From assembly GCF_025753855.1 (NCBI RefSeq), contig NZ_JAOWPT010000002.1:310001-374000 (forward strand): DNA of 64,000 bases, in the 5' to 3' direction. Below are positions 28,881 through 37,829 of the stretch, one piece after another (position 1 is the first letter of the stretch; each line of letters starts with the position of its first letter). Source of the DNA: Mesorhizobium sp. ZC-5 (GTDB lineage: Bacteria > Pseudomonadota > Alphaproteobacteria > Rhizobiales > Rhizobiaceae). The notes under the pieces are model-generated. The model saw only the letters and a program-made list of their open reading frames with translations, did no database searches and had not been told where the DNA came from. Both the position numbers and the translations under genes were made by a program.

Positions 28881-30665
28881 ATGGCTGTGGATGCAGAGCT
28901 GAAAAGGCCGGTCGCCGCGGCAAAGCGGCCGTTCCGGCTGTCGCCCGTTTTGCTGGGCAAGCTGACTGTGAGGCTGCAGCGGCTGCTCGGCCACTACATG
29001 TTTTCGAGCCTGACACGGCGCATCCTGTTCCTCAATCTGGCCGCGCTCGGCGTTCTCGTTACCGGCATCCTCTATCTGAACCAGTTTCGCGACGGCCTGA
29101 CGGAGGCTCGAATCGAGAGCCTGATGACGCAAGGCGAGATTATCGCCGGCGCGATCGCCGCGTCGGCGACGGTCGAGACGGATTCGATCCGCATCGATCC
29201 GGAAAAGCTTCTCGAACTGCAGGCTGGAGAAAGCCTGGCGCCAGGATCGGACCAACTGGACAGCCTTGATTTTCCCATCAATCCCGAGCGCGTCGCGCCG
29301 GTGTTGCGGCGGCTGATCTCGCCGACGCGGACGCGAGCCCGCATATACGACCGCGACGCCAACCTGCTGCTCGATTCGCGTCACCTTTATTCACGTGGCC
29401 AGATACTGCGCTACGACCTCCCCTCCGTCGAGCAGGAGGAACCCGGCCTGCTCGGGCGCATCGAAAAGCTTATCGCGGAGTTTTTCCGGCGAACCGACCT
29501 GCCGATCTACAAGGAGCAGCCCGGCGGCAACGGGGCGGCGTTTCCGGAAGTCATGAACGCGCTGACGGGCGTGCCGTCCAAGGTGGTCCGTATCAGTGAG
29601 CAGGGCGAGCAGATCGTATCCGTCGCCATTCCCGTTCAGCGCTTCCGCGCCGTCATGGGCGTGCTGATGCTGTCCACGCAAGGCGGCGATATCGATAAGA
29701 TCGTGGCCGATGAACGCAAGGCGATCCTGCGTGTATTCGGGGTCGCGGCGCTGGTGACGGTGGCGCTCTCCATGTTGCTTGCCTCGACGATCGCCAATCC
29801 GCTGCGGCGGCTGTCCGCGGCGGCTGTCCGCGTCAGGCGCGGCGTCAAGAACCGTGAGGAAATTCCCGATTTCTCGGATCGCCAGGACGAGATCGGCAAT
29901 CTCTCGGTCGCGCTGCGCGAGATGACCAACGCGCTTTACGCGCGCATCGAGGCGATCGAAAGTTTTGCGGCTGACGTGTCGCATGAACTGAAGAACCCGC
30001 TGACGTCGCTTCGCAGCGCGGTCGAAACCTTGCCGCTTGCCAAGAACGACGCCTCCCGCGGCCGCTTGATGGACGTCATCCAGCACGATGTTCGCCGCCT
30101 GGATCGGCTGATCACCGACATCTCGGATGCCTCCCGACTGGATGCCGAACTGGCGCGCGACGATGCCGAACGGCTGGATTTGCGCAAATTCCTGACCGAA
30201 CTTGTTGGGGCGTCGGGTGACGCCGGTCGGCACAAGAAACATGTCGAGATCGAACTCAAGACCGACAAGTCGCCGCAAGCCGCGAAGAGCTTCAACGTGC
30301 TGGGCCATGATCTTCGTTTGGGCCAGGTCATAACCAATCTGATCGAGAACGCGCGATCATTCGTGCCCGACGACAGCGGCCGGATCGTCATCAACCTGTC
30401 GCGGGCCGGCAAGTATGTTGTGATCGCCGTGGAGGACAACGGCCCGGGCATTCGTGCCGACAACATCGACCGCATTTTCGAGCGCTTCTACACTGACCGG
30501 CCGGCTGGCGAGGCGTTCGGCCAGAATTCGGGCCTCGGACTGTCGATCAGCCGGCAGATCGTCGAAGCGCATGGCGGCACCCTGACGGCCGAAAACATCT
30601 CCGGCGGCAAGCCGGGCGAGATCCGGGGCGCGCGTTTTGTGGTTACGCTGCCGGCTGAGGGATAG
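28881..30665 (+). CDS. chvG: Sensor histidine kinase ChvG
   Basis: Membrane sensor partner of ChvI. Two transmembrane helices (about residues 45-65, ILFLNLAALGVLVTGILYL, and about 283-305, VAALVTVALSMLLASTIA) flank a periplasmic sensor domain of some 210 residues. Then HAMP, dimerisation helix with His368 in DVSHELKNPLTSLRSA, and the ATPase motifs VITNLIENARSF, VEDNGPGI and GLGLSISRQIVEAHGG. 594 residues. In Brucella, Agrobacterium and Sinorhizobium the pair is required for host interaction and acid response. Overlaps the hprK GTG by one base. Confidence 0.96.
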   Translation: MAVDAELKRPVAAAKRPFRLSPVLLGKLTVRLQRLLGHYMFSSLTRRILFLNLAALGVLVTGILYLNQFRDGLTEARIESLMTQGEIIAGAIAASATVETDSIRIDPEKLLELQAGESLAPGSDQLDSLDFPINPERVAPVLRRLISPTRTRARIYDRDANLLLDSRHLYSRGQILRYDLPSVEQEEPGLLGRIEKLIAEFFRRTDLPIYKEQPGGNGAAFPEVMNALTGVPSKVVRISEQGEQIVSVAIPVQRFRAVMGVLMLSTQGGDIDKIVADERKAILRVFGVAALVTVALSMLLASTIANPLRRLSAAAVRVRRGVKNREEIPDFSDRQDEIGNLSVALREMTNALYARIEAIESFAADVSHELKNPLTSLRSAVETLPLAKNDASRGRLMDVIQHDVRRLDRLITDISDASRLDAELARDDAERLDLRKFLTELVGASGDAGRHKKHVEIELKTDKSPQAAKSFNVLGHDLRLGQVITNLIENARSFVPDDSGRIVINLSRAGKYVVIAVEDNGPGIRADNIDRIFERFYTDRPAGEAFGQNSGLGLSISRQIVEAHGGTLTAENISGGKPGEIRGARFVVTLPAEG

Positions 30666-31138
30666 TGGGTCAGGCGCAGAATCTGCATGCATCGGCGGTC
30701 CTGCTCGGCGATCGCGGCGTCCTGATTGCCGGTGAATCGGGCCTCGGCAAAACTACGCTTGCGCTCGCGCTGGTCGATTATTTTACGCGCCTGGGACATT
30801 TTTCCCGACTGGTTTCCGACGATCAGGTGCTGATCCAGGCTCTCCGTGGCCGGCTCGTCTGCCACACACCTCAACCCATTTCCGGCATTGTCGAGATCTA
30901 TGGAATGGGTCCGCGGCCGCTGGAATTCGAGCCGTCGATGATTGCCGATCTTCTTGTCCGGCTCGTTCCGTCCGCCGCGGCACAACGCTTTCCGGAAGTC
31001 CTGACCGAATCAGTAGCCGGATGCGATCTCGCTTGCCTTGAGCTCACGGCACGCAATGCTCAAGCGGCAGTCTTTGCTGTCGCCAGTTGGTTTTCCATCC
31101 CGCCTTTTTACCGGGAGACTGACGATCACAGGTCTTAA
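30665..31138 (+). CDS. hprK: HPr kinase/phosphorylase, short alphaproteobacterial form
   Basis: Phosphorylates HPr on a serine. Only the C-terminal catalytic domain is present: Walker A GESGLGKTTLALAL (residues 23-31 core), then LVSDDQVLIQ and the signature GIVEIYGMGPR. At 157 residues it is about half the Gram-positive enzyme, which is normal for alphaproteobacteria. GTG 30665 overlaps the chvG stop by one base. Grouping with chvIG, EIIA(Man) and HPr suggests coupling of the stress sensor and a regulatory phosphotransfer chain. Confidence 0.94.
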   Translation: MGQAQNLHASAVLLGDRGVLIAGESGLGKTTLALALVDYFTRLGHFSRLVSDDQVLIQALRGRLVCHTPQPISGIVEIYGMGPRPLEFEPSMIADLLVRLVPSAAAQRFPEVLTESVAGCDLACLELTARNAQAAVFAVASWFSIPPFYRETDDHRS

Positions 31139-31285
31139 AATGCGTCAAAATGGCCATCTCCTTTCTAAAATTGTGCTTGTCAAAGGGAGGCGCGTCGACA
31201 AGATAGCGCTCTTGCCGCCGGGCCGACCGGAAAAGACTGCAGCAATACGATGCGCCCAAAGGGCCATGACGGGAGCCAAAGCAGA

Positions 31286-31687
31286 ATGATCGGACTCGTG
31301 CTTGTAACGCACGGTCAACTGGCCGAGGAATTCCGTAACGCCGTGGAGCACGTCGTCGGACCCCAGGAGAAGTTCGAAACCGTCGCTATTGGCGCTGATG
31401 ACGATATGGAACAGCGTCGCCGCGATATCGTCGATGCCGTCGCCCGCGCCGACAGCGGCACCGGCGTCGTCATCCTGACCGATATGTTCGGCGGCACCCC
31501 GTCCAATCTCGCCATCTCCGTCATGGAGCCTGGCCGTGTCGAAGTGATCGCGGGCATGAACCTGCCGATGCTGATCAAGCTCTCCAGCGTGCGATCCGCA
31601 GATGATATGGACACCGCGCTTCTCCAGGCGCAGGCAGCCGGCCGTAAATATATCAACGTCGCCAGCCAGCTGCTGAGCAGCAAATGA
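31286..31687 (+). CDS. PTS EIIA component, mannose family (regulatory)
   Basis: 132-residue EIIA(Man) domain. The phospho-accepting His is His9 in LVLVTHGQLAEEF; VVILTDMFGGTPSNLAI is the family's second motif. No EIIB/EIIC genes are nearby, so it is a regulatory rather than transport protein, as usual in rhizobia where EIIA(Man) ends a PTS-Ntr-linked chain. ATG 31286 has GGGAG about 11 bases upstream. The 147-base gap before it (31139-31285) has no gene. Overlaps HPr by 4 bases. Confidence 0.94.
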   Translation: MIGLVLVTHGQLAEEFRNAVEHVVGPQEKFETVAIGADDDMEQRRRDIVDAVARADSGTGVVILTDMFGGTPSNLAISVMEPGRVEVIAGMNLPMLIKLSSVRSADDMDTALLQAQAAGRKYINVASQLLSSK

Positions 31688-31986
31688 CCGGTACGGATAC
31701 GCGAAAAGATCGCGAGACCCTGTTGCGCGAGTTCGAAATCGTAAACCAGCGCGGCCTGCACGCCAGGGCCTCGGCAAAATTCGTCTCCCTGGTGAGCGGG
31801 TTCGATGCGTTCGTCAATGTCGAGAAGGACGGCGTCACCGTTGGCGGCACCTCGATCATGGGACTGATGATGCTGGCGGCGAGCCCCGGGTGCCGTATCC
31901 GGGTCTCCGCGAGCGGTCGCGAGGCGGAAGAAGTAATGGTGGCGCTCGAGACGTTGATTGCGTCCCGCTTCGGCGAGGAAGTTTAA
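31684..31986 (+). CDS. Phosphocarrier protein HPr (NPr-like)
   Basis: Accepts phosphate from EI(Ntr) on His26 in NQRGLHARASAKFV and can be phosphorylated by HprK on the serine of GGTSIMGLMMLAA. 100 residues with a 15-residue N-terminal extension before the HPr fold. Translationally coupled to the EIIA(Man) gene. Together with HprK this gives the two opposing phosphorylation sites used in alphaproteobacterial carbon/nitrogen signalling. Confidence 0.95.
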   Translation: MTGTDTRKDRETLLREFEIVNQRGLHARASAKFVSLVSGFDAFVNVEKDGVTVGGTSIMGLMMLAASPGCRIRVSASGREAEEVMVALETLIASRFGEEV

Positions 31987-31995
31987 TCGGCCGGA

Positions 31996-32084
31996 TGCCC
32001 GTGCAACACATGCACGAATAAAGATTTCTTTATGTCCCATTGTCGCCGCTGACTCGATCTGCTAGTCAGGGCGCAAATTTGCGC
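31996..32084 (+). promoter_or_regulatory. Structured spacer between HPr and ahcY
   Basis: Contains hairpin CGTGCA-ACACA-TGCACG just after the HPr stop, then CTGACT (32049-32054) with AGTCAG (32064-32069), then the perfect 14-bp palindrome GCGCAAATTTGCGC (32071-32084). No U-run follows. It could be an operator or part of the ahcY leader; it does not look like the S-adenosylhomocysteine riboswitch I know from other proteobacteria. Confidence 0.4.
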
Positions 32085-32142
32085 GGGTTCGCCGGCCATC
32101 GGCTGCGGCACGCGTTCGACTTCACCGGATCGGAGTACGAAA

Positions 32143-33543
32143 ATGGCCGCTGGCAAAGACTACGTTGTTGCAGATATTTCACTGGCCGATTGGGGCCGCA
32201 AGGAAATCGAGATCGCCGAAACCGAAATGCCGGGCTTGATGGCCTGCCGCGAGGAATTCGGCGGTAAGAAGCCGCTGAAAGGCGCCCGCATTACCGGCTC
32301 CCTGCATATGACGATCCAGACCGCGGTGCTGATCGAGACGCTGAAGGAACTCGGCGCCGATATCCGCTGGGCGTCTTGCAACATCTTCTCGACGCAGGAC
32401 CACGCCGCCGCGGCGATCGCGGAAGCCGGCATTCCGGTTTTCGCCGTGAAGGGCGAAACGCTTGAAGACTACTGGGTGTATACCGACAAGATCTTCCAGT
32501 GGGCGGATGGCGGTACCTCCAACATGATCCTCGACGATGGCGGCGATGCCACCATGTACATCCTGATCGGCGCCCGCGCCGAAGCTGGCGAGGACGTCCT
32601 TTCCAATCCTGGCAGCGAAGAAGAAGAAATCCTGTTCGCCCAGATCAAGAAGCGCATGGCGGCGACGCCGGGCTTCTTCACCAGGAACCGCGACGCCATC
32701 AAGGGCGTCACCGAAGAGACCACGACCGGTGTCAACCGTCTCTACCAGTTGCAGAAGAAGGGCCTGCTGCCTTTCCCGGCGATCAACGTGAACGATTCGG
32801 TGACCAAGTCGAAGTTCGACAACAAGTACGGCTGCAAGGAATCGCTGGTCGACGGCATCCGCCGCGGCACAGATACGATGATGGCCGGCAAGGTCGCCGT
32901 GGTCTGCGGCTATGGGGACGTCGGCAAGGGTTCGGCGGCATCCCTCAAGGGTGCCGGTGCGCGCGTCAAGGTAACCGAAGTCGATCCGATCTGCGCGCTG
33001 CAGGCGGCTATGGACGGCTTCGAGGTCGTCACCCTCGAGGATGCGGCCCCCACCGCCGACATCGTCATCACTACTACCGGCAACAAGGACGTCATCACCC
33101 TCGACCACATGCGCTCGATGAAAGACATGGTGATCGTCGGCAACATCGGCCATTTCGACAATGAGATTCAGGTTGCGGCGCTGCGCAATCTGAAGTGGAC
33201 CAACGTCAAGCCGCAGGTCGACATGATTTCGTTCCCGGACGGCAAGCGCATGATCCTGCTTTCGGAGGGTCGCCTGCTCAATCTCGGCAACGCGACCGGC
33301 CATCCGAGCTTCGTCATGTCGGCTTCGTTCACCAACCAGGTGCTTGCCCAGATGGAACTCTGGACCAAGCCTGGCGCTTACAAGAACCAGGTCTATGTCC
33401 TGCCCAAGCACCTCGACGAAAAGGTCGCGCGGCTTCATCTCGACAAGCTCGGTGCCAAGCTCACGGAACTCTCGGGCGAACAGGCCGCTTATATCGGCGT
33501 GACCCAGCAGGGGCCGTTCAAGCCGGAACACTACAGGTACTGA
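32143..33543 (+). CDS. ahcY: Adenosylhomocysteinase
   Basis: Hydrolyses S-adenosylhomocysteine to adenosine and homocysteine, keeping the methyl cycle running. Motifs: [34 protein letters not shown], the NAD-binding [17 protein letters not shown] and C-terminal [10 protein letters not shown], the invariant Lys-Tyr tail. 466 residues. ATG 32143 has CGGAG at about -8. Ends at a strong terminator. Confidence 0.98.
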   Translation: MAAGKDYVVADISLADWGRKEIEIAETEMPGLMACREEFGGKKPLKGARITGSLHMTIQTAVLIETLKELGADIRWASCNIFSTQDHAAAAIAEAGIPVFAVKGETLEDYWVYTDKIFQWADGGTSNMILDDGGDATMYILIGARAEAGEDVLSNPGSEEEEILFAQIKKRMAATPGFFTRNRDAIKGVTEETTTGVNRLYQLQKKGLLPFPAINVNDSVTKSKFDNKYGCKESLVDGIRRGTDTMMAGKVAVVCGYGDVGKGSAASLKGAGARVKVTEVDPICALQAAMDGFEVVTLEDAAPTADIVITTTGNKDVITLDHMRSMKDMVIVGNIGHFDNEIQVAALRNLKWTNVKPQVDMISFPDGKRMILLSEGRLLNLGNATGHPSFVMSASFTNQVLAQMELWTKPGAYKNQVYVLPKHLDEKVARLHLDKLGAKLTELSGEQAAYIGVTQQGPFKPEHYRY

Positions 33544-33570
33544 TTTCTAACCCAGCACCTACAATATATT

Positions 33571-33607
33571 GAAACCGGGCGATTGACTTTTCGCCCGGTT
33601 TCTTTTT
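33571..33607 (+). terminator. Intrinsic terminator of ahcY
   Basis: GAAACCGGGCGA (33571-33582) pairs with TCGCCCGGTTTC (33591-33602) over an 8-base loop, followed by TTTTT. Twelve perfect base pairs. The rest of the 33544-33737 spacer shows no gene. Confidence 0.92.
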
Positions 33608-33737
33608 GCGCCGTTGCCTTCTTCACGCCGATTCGCGCAGCAGGTACAGTGAAGTGATTCGCGACGCCTCAGGCTCCGAGGTCAGGGGACTGTGGGGGCC
33701 GCTTGGGCGGTCTTGAGGCGGCGGAGAGGAACAAGAC

Positions 33738-36308
33738 ATGCCAGGGGAATGCCCGCTTCAGGCGGGAAGCGCCGATTCCGGCGGCCAGGTGGATTCCGGC
33801 GGGCAAAGGGACAAGCCCCGCACATGCAGGCCATGGCTGCCGTCGACGCTGCCGTGGAAAAGCCGGCGTTTCTGCGGCACATTGTTCATCTCGACCGCAT
33901 TGCCCACCGTCGTCATGGCGCAAGCTAGCGGCACCATGAGCGTTCCAGGCCTTTCCGTCGACACGGTGGAAGTCATGCAGGCCGCGGTCTTCGCAGGCGT
34001 CATGGGTGCTGCGTTGCTGTCGGCTATCTGGCTGATCCGCGAGCGAGCGCGGACCGCTGCCGAGAACGTCTTGCTGCGCGCCAAAGTGGCGGATATCAAC
34101 GCTTCGTTGCAGCGGTCGGAAGCACTTCTCAACCTTCGTGACCAGCGCATCGTCGTATGGGCAAGTGAAAAGTCGAAACCCGAGGTGGTTGGCGCTCTTC
34201 CGGCCGAAACGGGCGCGCCCGAAGACCGCAGCAACTTCCTGGCCTTCGGACGCTGGCTCATGCCCCGCTCCGCGGCCGCGCTCGAGCAGGCGGTGACGGC
34301 GTTGCGTGAAAGGGGCGCCGCCTTCGACCTGGTTGTCGAAACCCATAAATCCATGCCGCTGGAAGTCCAGGGCCGCAAGACCGCGGCACATGTGCTGGTC
34401 CGTTTCGTTTCGCTTTCGGAAACGCAGCGCCTTACCGCGCGGCTGAAGCTGGAAAACCAGCGGCTCGTTTCGGACCATGAAACGGTTCTTGGCCTCGTCG
34501 ACGCGCTGAAAATGCCATTCTGGGTTCGCGACGCCGATGGCCGCCTCAAATGGGTGAACCGCGCCTTTGCCGAGGCGGTCGAAGCGGAAAGTGCAACGGT
34601 TGCCGTCCGCGACGACAAGGAATTCCTGGGAAGTCAGGCACGCGAAGCGATCGTGCGCCATCACGCCGGCCAGCCTGTTTTCGAGCAGACGATGTCGACG
34701 GTGGTCGATGGCGACCGGCGGATGTTTGCGGTCACCGACGTTGCGGCAAGCTCCGGTTCGGCAGGCATCGCCACCGACATGACGGCGGTCGATGGCATAC
34801 GCGAGGAGTATGAGCGAACGGTGAGAAGCCACGCGGATACGCTCGATCAGCTGACGACCGCTGTTGCCACCTTCGATGCTGACGGCAAGCTCAGCTTCTA
34901 CAATCAGGCCTTCCAGAAATTGTGGGATTTGGATGCGCAGTTCCTGGCAGGCGTTCCCGACAACGCTCTCCTGCTCGACAGGCTGCGCACCGAGGGCAAG
35001 CTCGCCGAGCAGCCCGAATGGCGCCGCTGGAAGGAAAACATCATGGGCGCGTACCGCGCCGTCGAGCCGCAGGAACATTGGTGGCATCTGCCGGATGGCC
35101 GGACGTTGCGCGTCATCGGCAACCCGCAGCCAAAAGGCGGGGTGACCTGGGTTTTCGAAAACCTCACTGAAAAGATCGACCTCGAAAGCCGCTACAACAC
35201 GGCCGTCCGCGTCCAGGGCGAAACGCTGGACAATCTGGCCGAGGGTGTCGCGGTGTTCGGACCCGACGGCCGCGTCAGGCTCGCCAACCCGGCCTTCTCG
35301 ACGCTTTGGGGCCTCGATCCCGATTTCGTCAAGCCTAACACCCATGTCTCGGAAGTCAGGGCGGTTTGCGACATCCTTACCAAGGACAGCCCCTGGGGCA
35401 GCTTCGTCGCGGCGGTGACCGGCTTCGACGATGAACGCCGCGACCGTCACGGACAAGCCGAGCTCAAGAACGGCAATATCCTGCGCTACGCGATCATTCC
35501 CCTGCCCAACGGGCAGGTCATGATGACCTTCGTCGATATCACCGACAGCGCCAACATCGAGAAGGCACTGAAGGACAAGAACGAGGCGCTGCAGCGGGCC
35601 GACCAGCTGAAGAACGATTTCGTCCAGCACGTTTCCTACGAATTGCGCTCGCCGCTGACCAACATAATCGGCTTCACCGAACTGCTGGCGCTGCCCGATA
35701 CCGGGCCGTTGACGCCGCGCCAGCGCGACTATGTTGGTCACATCGGCTCGTCGTCGTCGGTGCTGCTGACCATCGTCAACGACATCCTCGATCTTGCCAC
35801 CGTCGATGCGGGAATCATGGAATTGGACGTTGGCGAAATCCAGGTCGACAACACGGTTCGGGCGGCCGCGGAACTGGTGGCGGAGCGGTTGCGGGAACAT
35901 GCGATCACCCTGGACGTAGATGTGTCGCGAGCGCCCAAAAGCTTCAATGGCGATGAAAACCGTGTTCGTCAGATATTGTTCAATCTGTTGAGCAACGCCG
36001 CCAATTATGCGCCCGAAGGCAGCACCATTGCGCTGACCTGCGAGATGGTGGCCGGCAATATCCAGTTCTCCGTGCATGACGACGGACCCGGCATGGCGCA
36101 GGATGTGCTCGACACGGTGTTTCGCCGCTTCGAGCCACGAGCCAATGGCGGCCGGCGTCGCGGCGCCGGGCTCGGCCTGTCGATCGTCAAGAGTTTCGTC
36201 GAATTGCATGGCGGTAATGTCCGCATCGATTCGGCCAGGGACCAGGGCACCACGGTCGTCTGCCAGTTTCCCATGGTCCCGGCGCGCGCCAGGGCAGCGG
36301 CGGAATAG
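33738..36308 (+). CDS. divL: DivL-type PAS-domain tyrosine pseudo-histidine kinase
   Basis: 856-residue membrane sensor. Hydrophobic segments at about 43-63 (FCGTLFISTALPTVVMAQA) and 78-100, then three or more PAS-like modules (for instance DALKMPFWVRDADGRLKWVN, LTTAVATFDADGKLSFYNQA and EGVAVFGPDGRVRLANPAF), then a dimerisation helix reading QHVSYELRSPLTNIIGFTEL. The residue in the phospho-acceptor place is Tyr634, not His, the defining feature of Caulobacter DivL, which controls CckA-CtrA cell-cycle signalling. ATPase boxes remain (NLLSNAANYA, DDGPGM, GAGLGLSIVKSF). The exact start is uncertain. It precedes the tsaE fusion by 9 bases. Confidence 0.88.
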   Translation: MPGECPLQAGSADSGGQVDSGGQRDKPRTCRPWLPSTLPWKSRRFCGTLFISTALPTVVMAQASGTMSVPGLSVDTVEVMQAAVFAGVMGAALLSAIWLIRERARTAAENVLLRAKVADINASLQRSEALLNLRDQRIVVWASEKSKPEVVGALPAETGAPEDRSNFLAFGRWLMPRSAAALEQAVTALRERGAAFDLVVETHKSMPLEVQGRKTAAHVLVRFVSLSETQRLTARLKLENQRLVSDHETVLGLVDALKMPFWVRDADGRLKWVNRAFAEAVEAESATVAVRDDKEFLGSQAREAIVRHHAGQPVFEQTMSTVVDGDRRMFAVTDVAASSGSAGIATDMTAVDGIREEYERTVRSHADTLDQLTTAVATFDADGKLSFYNQAFQKLWDLDAQFLAGVPDNALLLDRLRTEGKLAEQPEWRRWKENIMGAYRAVEPQEHWWHLPDGRTLRVIGNPQPKGGVTWVFENLTEKIDLESRYNTAVRVQGETLDNLAEGVAVFGPDGRVRLANPAFSTLWGLDPDFVKPNTHVSEVRAVCDILTKDSPWGSFVAAVTGFDDERRDRHGQAELKNGNILRYAIIPLPNGQVMMTFVDITDSANIEKALKDKNEALQRADQLKNDFVQHVSYELRSPLTNIIGFTELLALPDTGPLTPRQRDYVGHIGSSSSVLLTIVNDILDLATVDAGIMELDVGEIQVDNTVRAAAELVAERLREHAITLDVDVSRAPKSFNGDENRVRQILFNLLSNAANYAPEGSTIALTCEMVAGNIQFSVHDDGPGMAQDVLDTVFRRFEPRANGGRRRGAGLGLSIVKSFVELHGGNVRIDSARDQGTTVVCQFPMVPARARAAAE

Positions 36309-36317
36309 CGGAGCTTC

Positions 36318-37829
36318 ATGGGCGGGAAGGTTCTGGAACTGAGTCTGGCCGACGACCGCGCCACGGTGCTGCTCGGGCAGGACATAGCGGCTGCCCTGCG
36401 CAGTGGCGATGTGCTGGCGCTCAAGGGCGATCTCGGCGCCGGCAAGACCATGCTGGCGCGCGGCCTGATCCGCGCCCTCGCCGCCGACCCTGAACTGGAA
36501 GTGCCGAGCCCGACCTTCACGCTGGTACAGAGCTACGAGACGCGCATTCCGGTTCAGCATTTCGACCTCTACCGGCTTTCATCGGTGGATGAACTCGACG
36601 AACTCGGCTTCGATGAGGCCGGCGGAAACGGCATTGTCATCGTCGAATGGCCGGAGAAGGCCGGCGGTCATCTACCCAAGGAAACGATTTTCCTGACGCT
36701 GGAACATGAAGGCAATGGGCGCCGCGCGACGCTGTCCGGCCCCGCCGCGGCACTTGCACGGATCGAACGTTCATTGGCTGCCCGCGATTTCCTCGACAGG
36801 ACGGGCAACGGAGATTCGGATCGGGCCCTGTTTTCCGGCGATGCCTCGGCGCGCGGCTACGAGACGGTCTCCGCCGGCGGATCGCCGCCACGCATCCTGA
36901 TGAATTCGCCGCGCCTCGTGCTCGGACCGCCGGTACGCGATGGCAAGCCTTATGCCGAGATCGCCCACACCGCACAGACGGTGACGGCGTTCGTCGCTAT
37001 CGCGCGCATGCTGAAACAGGGTGGCGTGACCGTACCCGAAATATTCGAACAGGATCTGGAGCAGGGATTTCTGCTGATCGAGAATCTCGGCGACGGGAAT
37101 TTCCTCGATGAGGCCGGACGGCCCGTGCCGGACCGTCTCACAGCTGCGGCCCAGCTCCTGGCGAAGATGCATGGCAAGGCCTGGCCGGAGGAATTCGAGG
37201 CAGCGCCTGGCGTCATTCATCGGATACCGCCGTTCGACCGCGATGCTATGATGATAGAAGTCGAACTTCTGCTCGACTGGTACGTTCCGGCGGTATTTGG
37301 AAAGCCGGCTAATGAAGACGAGCGCAGGGCGTTTGCCGCGGCCTGGAACGGGGTCTTCGACAGGCTGGAGGACAAGGAGCATGGCTTCGTTCATCGTGAT
37401 TTCCAGTCACCGAACATTGTATGGCGAGCGAAACGTTCCGGCCACGATCGGCTCGGTATCGTCGATTTCCAGGATGCCCTGATCGGTCCCACCGCATATG
37501 ATGTCGCTTCGATCGCGCTGGACGCCAGAGTCACCATGACGCCCGAACTGGAGAAGACGACCATCGACGCCTATATCGCCGCCCGCCAGGCACAGACTGG
37601 CTTCGATGCGGAGAATTTCGCCGAGGCCTATGCGATCATGGCGGCGCAGCGCAACTCGAAGATACTCGGCATCTTTGTGCGGCTTCACCGGCGTGACGGC
37701 AAACCCCAATACCTCAGGCATCTGCCGCGCATTCGCGACTATCTCCGCCGCGTGCTGATGCATCCGTCTCTTGCGGAATTGCGTGCGCTTTACGAAAGGC
37801 TTGGCTTCCTCGAGGAGCGATCCTTATGA
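36318..37829 (+). CDS. TsaE-AmgK fusion: tRNA t6A ATPase plus amino-sugar (MurNAc/GlcNAc) kinase
   Basis: 503-residue two-domain protein. Residues 1-155 are TsaE, the ATPase needed for t6A37 formation in tRNA: Walker A GDLGAGKTMLARGL (Lys43), SPTFTLVQSY and FDLYRL. Residues about 175-500 are an aminoglycoside-phosphotransferase-like kinase with the catalytic HGFVHRDFQSPNIVW and IVDFQDALIGPTAYDVAS, matching AmgK, the anomeric MurNAc/GlcNAc kinase of murein recycling. The adjoining murU supports this. The same fusion is widespread in rhizobia. Overlaps murU by 4 bases. Confidence 0.9.
   Translation: MGGKVLELSLADDRATVLLGQDIAAALRSGDVLALKGDLGAGKTMLARGLIRALAADPELEVPSPTFTLVQSYETRIPVQHFDLYRLSSVDELDELGFDEAGGNGIVIVEWPEKAGGHLPKETIFLTLEHEGNGRRATLSGPAAALARIERSLAARDFLDRTGNGDSDRALFSGDASARGYETVSAGGSPPRILMNSPRLVLGPPVRDGKPYAEIAHTAQTVTAFVAIARMLKQGGVTVPEIFEQDLEQGFLLIENLGDGNFLDEAGRPVPDRLTAAAQLLAKMHGKAWPEEFEAAPGVIHRIPPFDRDAMMIEVELLLDWYVPAVFGKPANEDERRAFAAAWNGVFDRLEDKEHGFVHRDFQSPNIVWRAKRSGHDRLGIVDFQDALIGPTAYDVASIALDARVTMTPELEKTTIDAYIAARQAQTGFDAENFAEAYAIMAAQRNSKILGIFVRLHRRDGKPQYLRHLPRIRDYLRRVLMHPSLAELRALYERLGFLEERSL

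Noticed and set aside
32049-32142. SAH riboswitch upstream of ahcY
   Set aside because: Hairpins are present but I could not match the conserved core known from beta- and gammaproteobacteria.
32179-33531. 450-codon minus-strand open frame
   Set aside because: Antisense to ahcY, which is intact.
33669-36560. 963-codon open frame on the minus strand
   Set aside because: Exactly antisense to divL; the plus strand has readable PAS and kinase domains, whereas this frame has no recognisable motif. High-GC codon bias creates such frames.
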